Positions 63,434-64,000 of a DNA stretch of 64,000 nt are shown here, in pieces; position 1 is the stretch's first letter, and the number at the start of each line of letters is the position of its first letter. A model generated the notes under the pieces. That model was not told the origin of the DNA. It worked only from the letters and a program-made list of their open reading frames with translations, and ran no database searches. The stretch spans positions 62,001 to 126,000 of the forward strand of contig CAWFFJ010000022.1 of the NCBI GenBank assembly GCA_963814875.1, read 5' to 3'. This DNA is from CAVSIS01 sp963814875 (lineage in GTDB: Bacteria; Acidobacteriota; Thermoanaerobaculia; Thermoanaerobaculales; Sulfomarinibacteraceae). The position numbers and the translations under genes are program-made.

Positions 63434-64000
63434 GTGCGGCAGCCTCTCGATTCGCTCCACTTCGCGGTCATCGACGCCGAGACAACCGGCTACTACCCGA
63501 CCCGCGATCGGATCGTAGAGCTCGCCATCCGCCGAGTTGACGCAGCCGGCCGGGTGCTTGACGACTACTGCACGCTGGTCGACCCCGAACGCGACCTCGG
63601 GCTCGCCGGGGAGCACGGCATCACCCCCGACATGCTCCGCGGTGCGCCAGTGTTCGCCGACCTTGCGCCGGACGTCGTTCTTCGTCTCTCCGGCGCAGTC
63701 TGGGTCGGCCACAACCTCGCCTTCGAGAGCCGCTTCCTGCACGAGGAGTTCGCGCGCATCTCCGGCGAGCCACCTGCGGCGCCGATGCTGTGCACCATGG
63801 GCCTGTGCCGTCACTTCGGTCCGAGCATGTCGAGCCACCGGCTCGAATGGCTGTGCGAACGGCTCGAGATCCGCGAAACGATCGAGCCTTCGGCGGCGTC
63901 GCAAGCGCGAGCTACGGCACTCGTCCTCGCCTGCCTACTCGAAAAGGCGCGCGCGGCGGGCCAGACCTGCCTCGAGGACCTCGAGAGCCTCGGATCTTCG
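63434..64000 (+). CDS. DnaQ-like (DEDDh-type) exonuclease, 3' end outside window
   Basis: GTG start after GGAGGAAGGA; 189 codons are present and the frame is still open at the window end. Exo I is intact ('AVIDAETTGYYPT'), Exo II is 'GHNLAFESRFLHEEF' (F-E instead of the usual F-D). The Exo III Hx4D motif, expected near 'EPSAASQARATALVL', is not visible: Q stands where Asp normally sits and there is no His four residues before. So catalysis may be impaired or the family may be diverged. 'LDSLHFAVIDAETTG' resembles DNA polymerase III epsilon-like proteins. Nothing recognisable between 63261 and 63433. Confidence 0.75.
   Translation, partial: MRQPLDSLHFAVIDAETTGYYPTRDRIVELAIRRVDAAGRVLDDYCTLVDPERDLGLAGEHGITPDMLRGAPVFADLAPDVVLRLSGAVWVGHNLAFESRFLHEEFARISGEPPAAPMLCTMGLCRHFGPSMSSHRLEWLCERLEIRETIEPSAASQARATALVLACLLEKARAAGQTCLEDLESLGSS

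Overview
This is a GC-rich window from a Gram-negative-type bacterium (O-antigen-type flippase, Lgt/LspA lipoprotein pathway, Tat-type signals, complex I). The mix of a tricorn-type protease, an AmmeMemoRadiSam cluster, a complex I operon ending in rex and palindromic dispersed repeats would fit an Acidobacteriota-like or other deep-branching soil or sediment lineage. This is inference; there is no rRNA in the window. I found no tRNA, rRNA, CRISPR array, prophage or complete insertion sequence, and nearly all the DNA is chromosomal housekeeping or metabolism.

Layout. 0-7.4 kb: end of a ThiH-like radical SAM gene, a flippase and sulfatase-like pair facing ispG (isoprenoid synthesis), a GT-C-like membrane protein and a metallo-beta-lactamase-fold hydrolase. 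7.4-13.4 kb: a palindromic repeat, a multi-PAS hybrid histidine kinase, a phosphofructokinase with PPi-type signatures and a membrane-anchored SGNH hydrolase. 13.4-25.1 kb: a tricorn-like protease, a membrane aminopropyltransferase-like protein, a coupled Memo-AMMECR1 fusion / DUF362 / radical SAM operon whose members all appear to carry export signals, uracil phosphoribosyltransferase and a second exported Memo homologue. 25.2-31.6 kb: a sodium:solute symporter coupled to a SpoIIE/RsbU-type phosphatase, a cyclic 2,3-diphosphoglycerate synthetase-like GTPase, and guaA. 31.6-43.4 kb: complex I genes nuoA-E-F-G-H-J-K-L-M-N and rex, preceded by a promoter overlapped by a candidate Rex operator; nuoB, C, D and I are missing here. 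43.4-56.1 kb: a Ser/Thr kinase with a TPR protein, a Nudix hydrolase, glycosyltransferases, a response regulator, ileS-lspA-lgt-rluD, and a TIGR04283/TIGR04282-like pair. 56.1-64 kb: a Rieske protein, a feo iron operon with a 38-codon leader ORF, long-form urocanate hydratase, a YdcF-like protein, an MgtC/DUF4010 protein and a partial DnaQ-like exonuclease.

Two window-wide features matter for any reader. First, about 33 frameshifts break nine genes (tricorn, aminopropyltransferase, DUF362, Memo-AMMECR1, upp, second Memo, nuoL, nuoM, mgtC). They fall in three blocks (15.8-24.2, 38.1-40.9 and 62.1-63.0 kb). Almost all are repaired by putting back one GC (sometimes two) at a GCGC or CGCG site, so I read them as a systematic sequence error rather than gene decay. 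Second, at least three families of dispersed palindromic repeats lie between genes.
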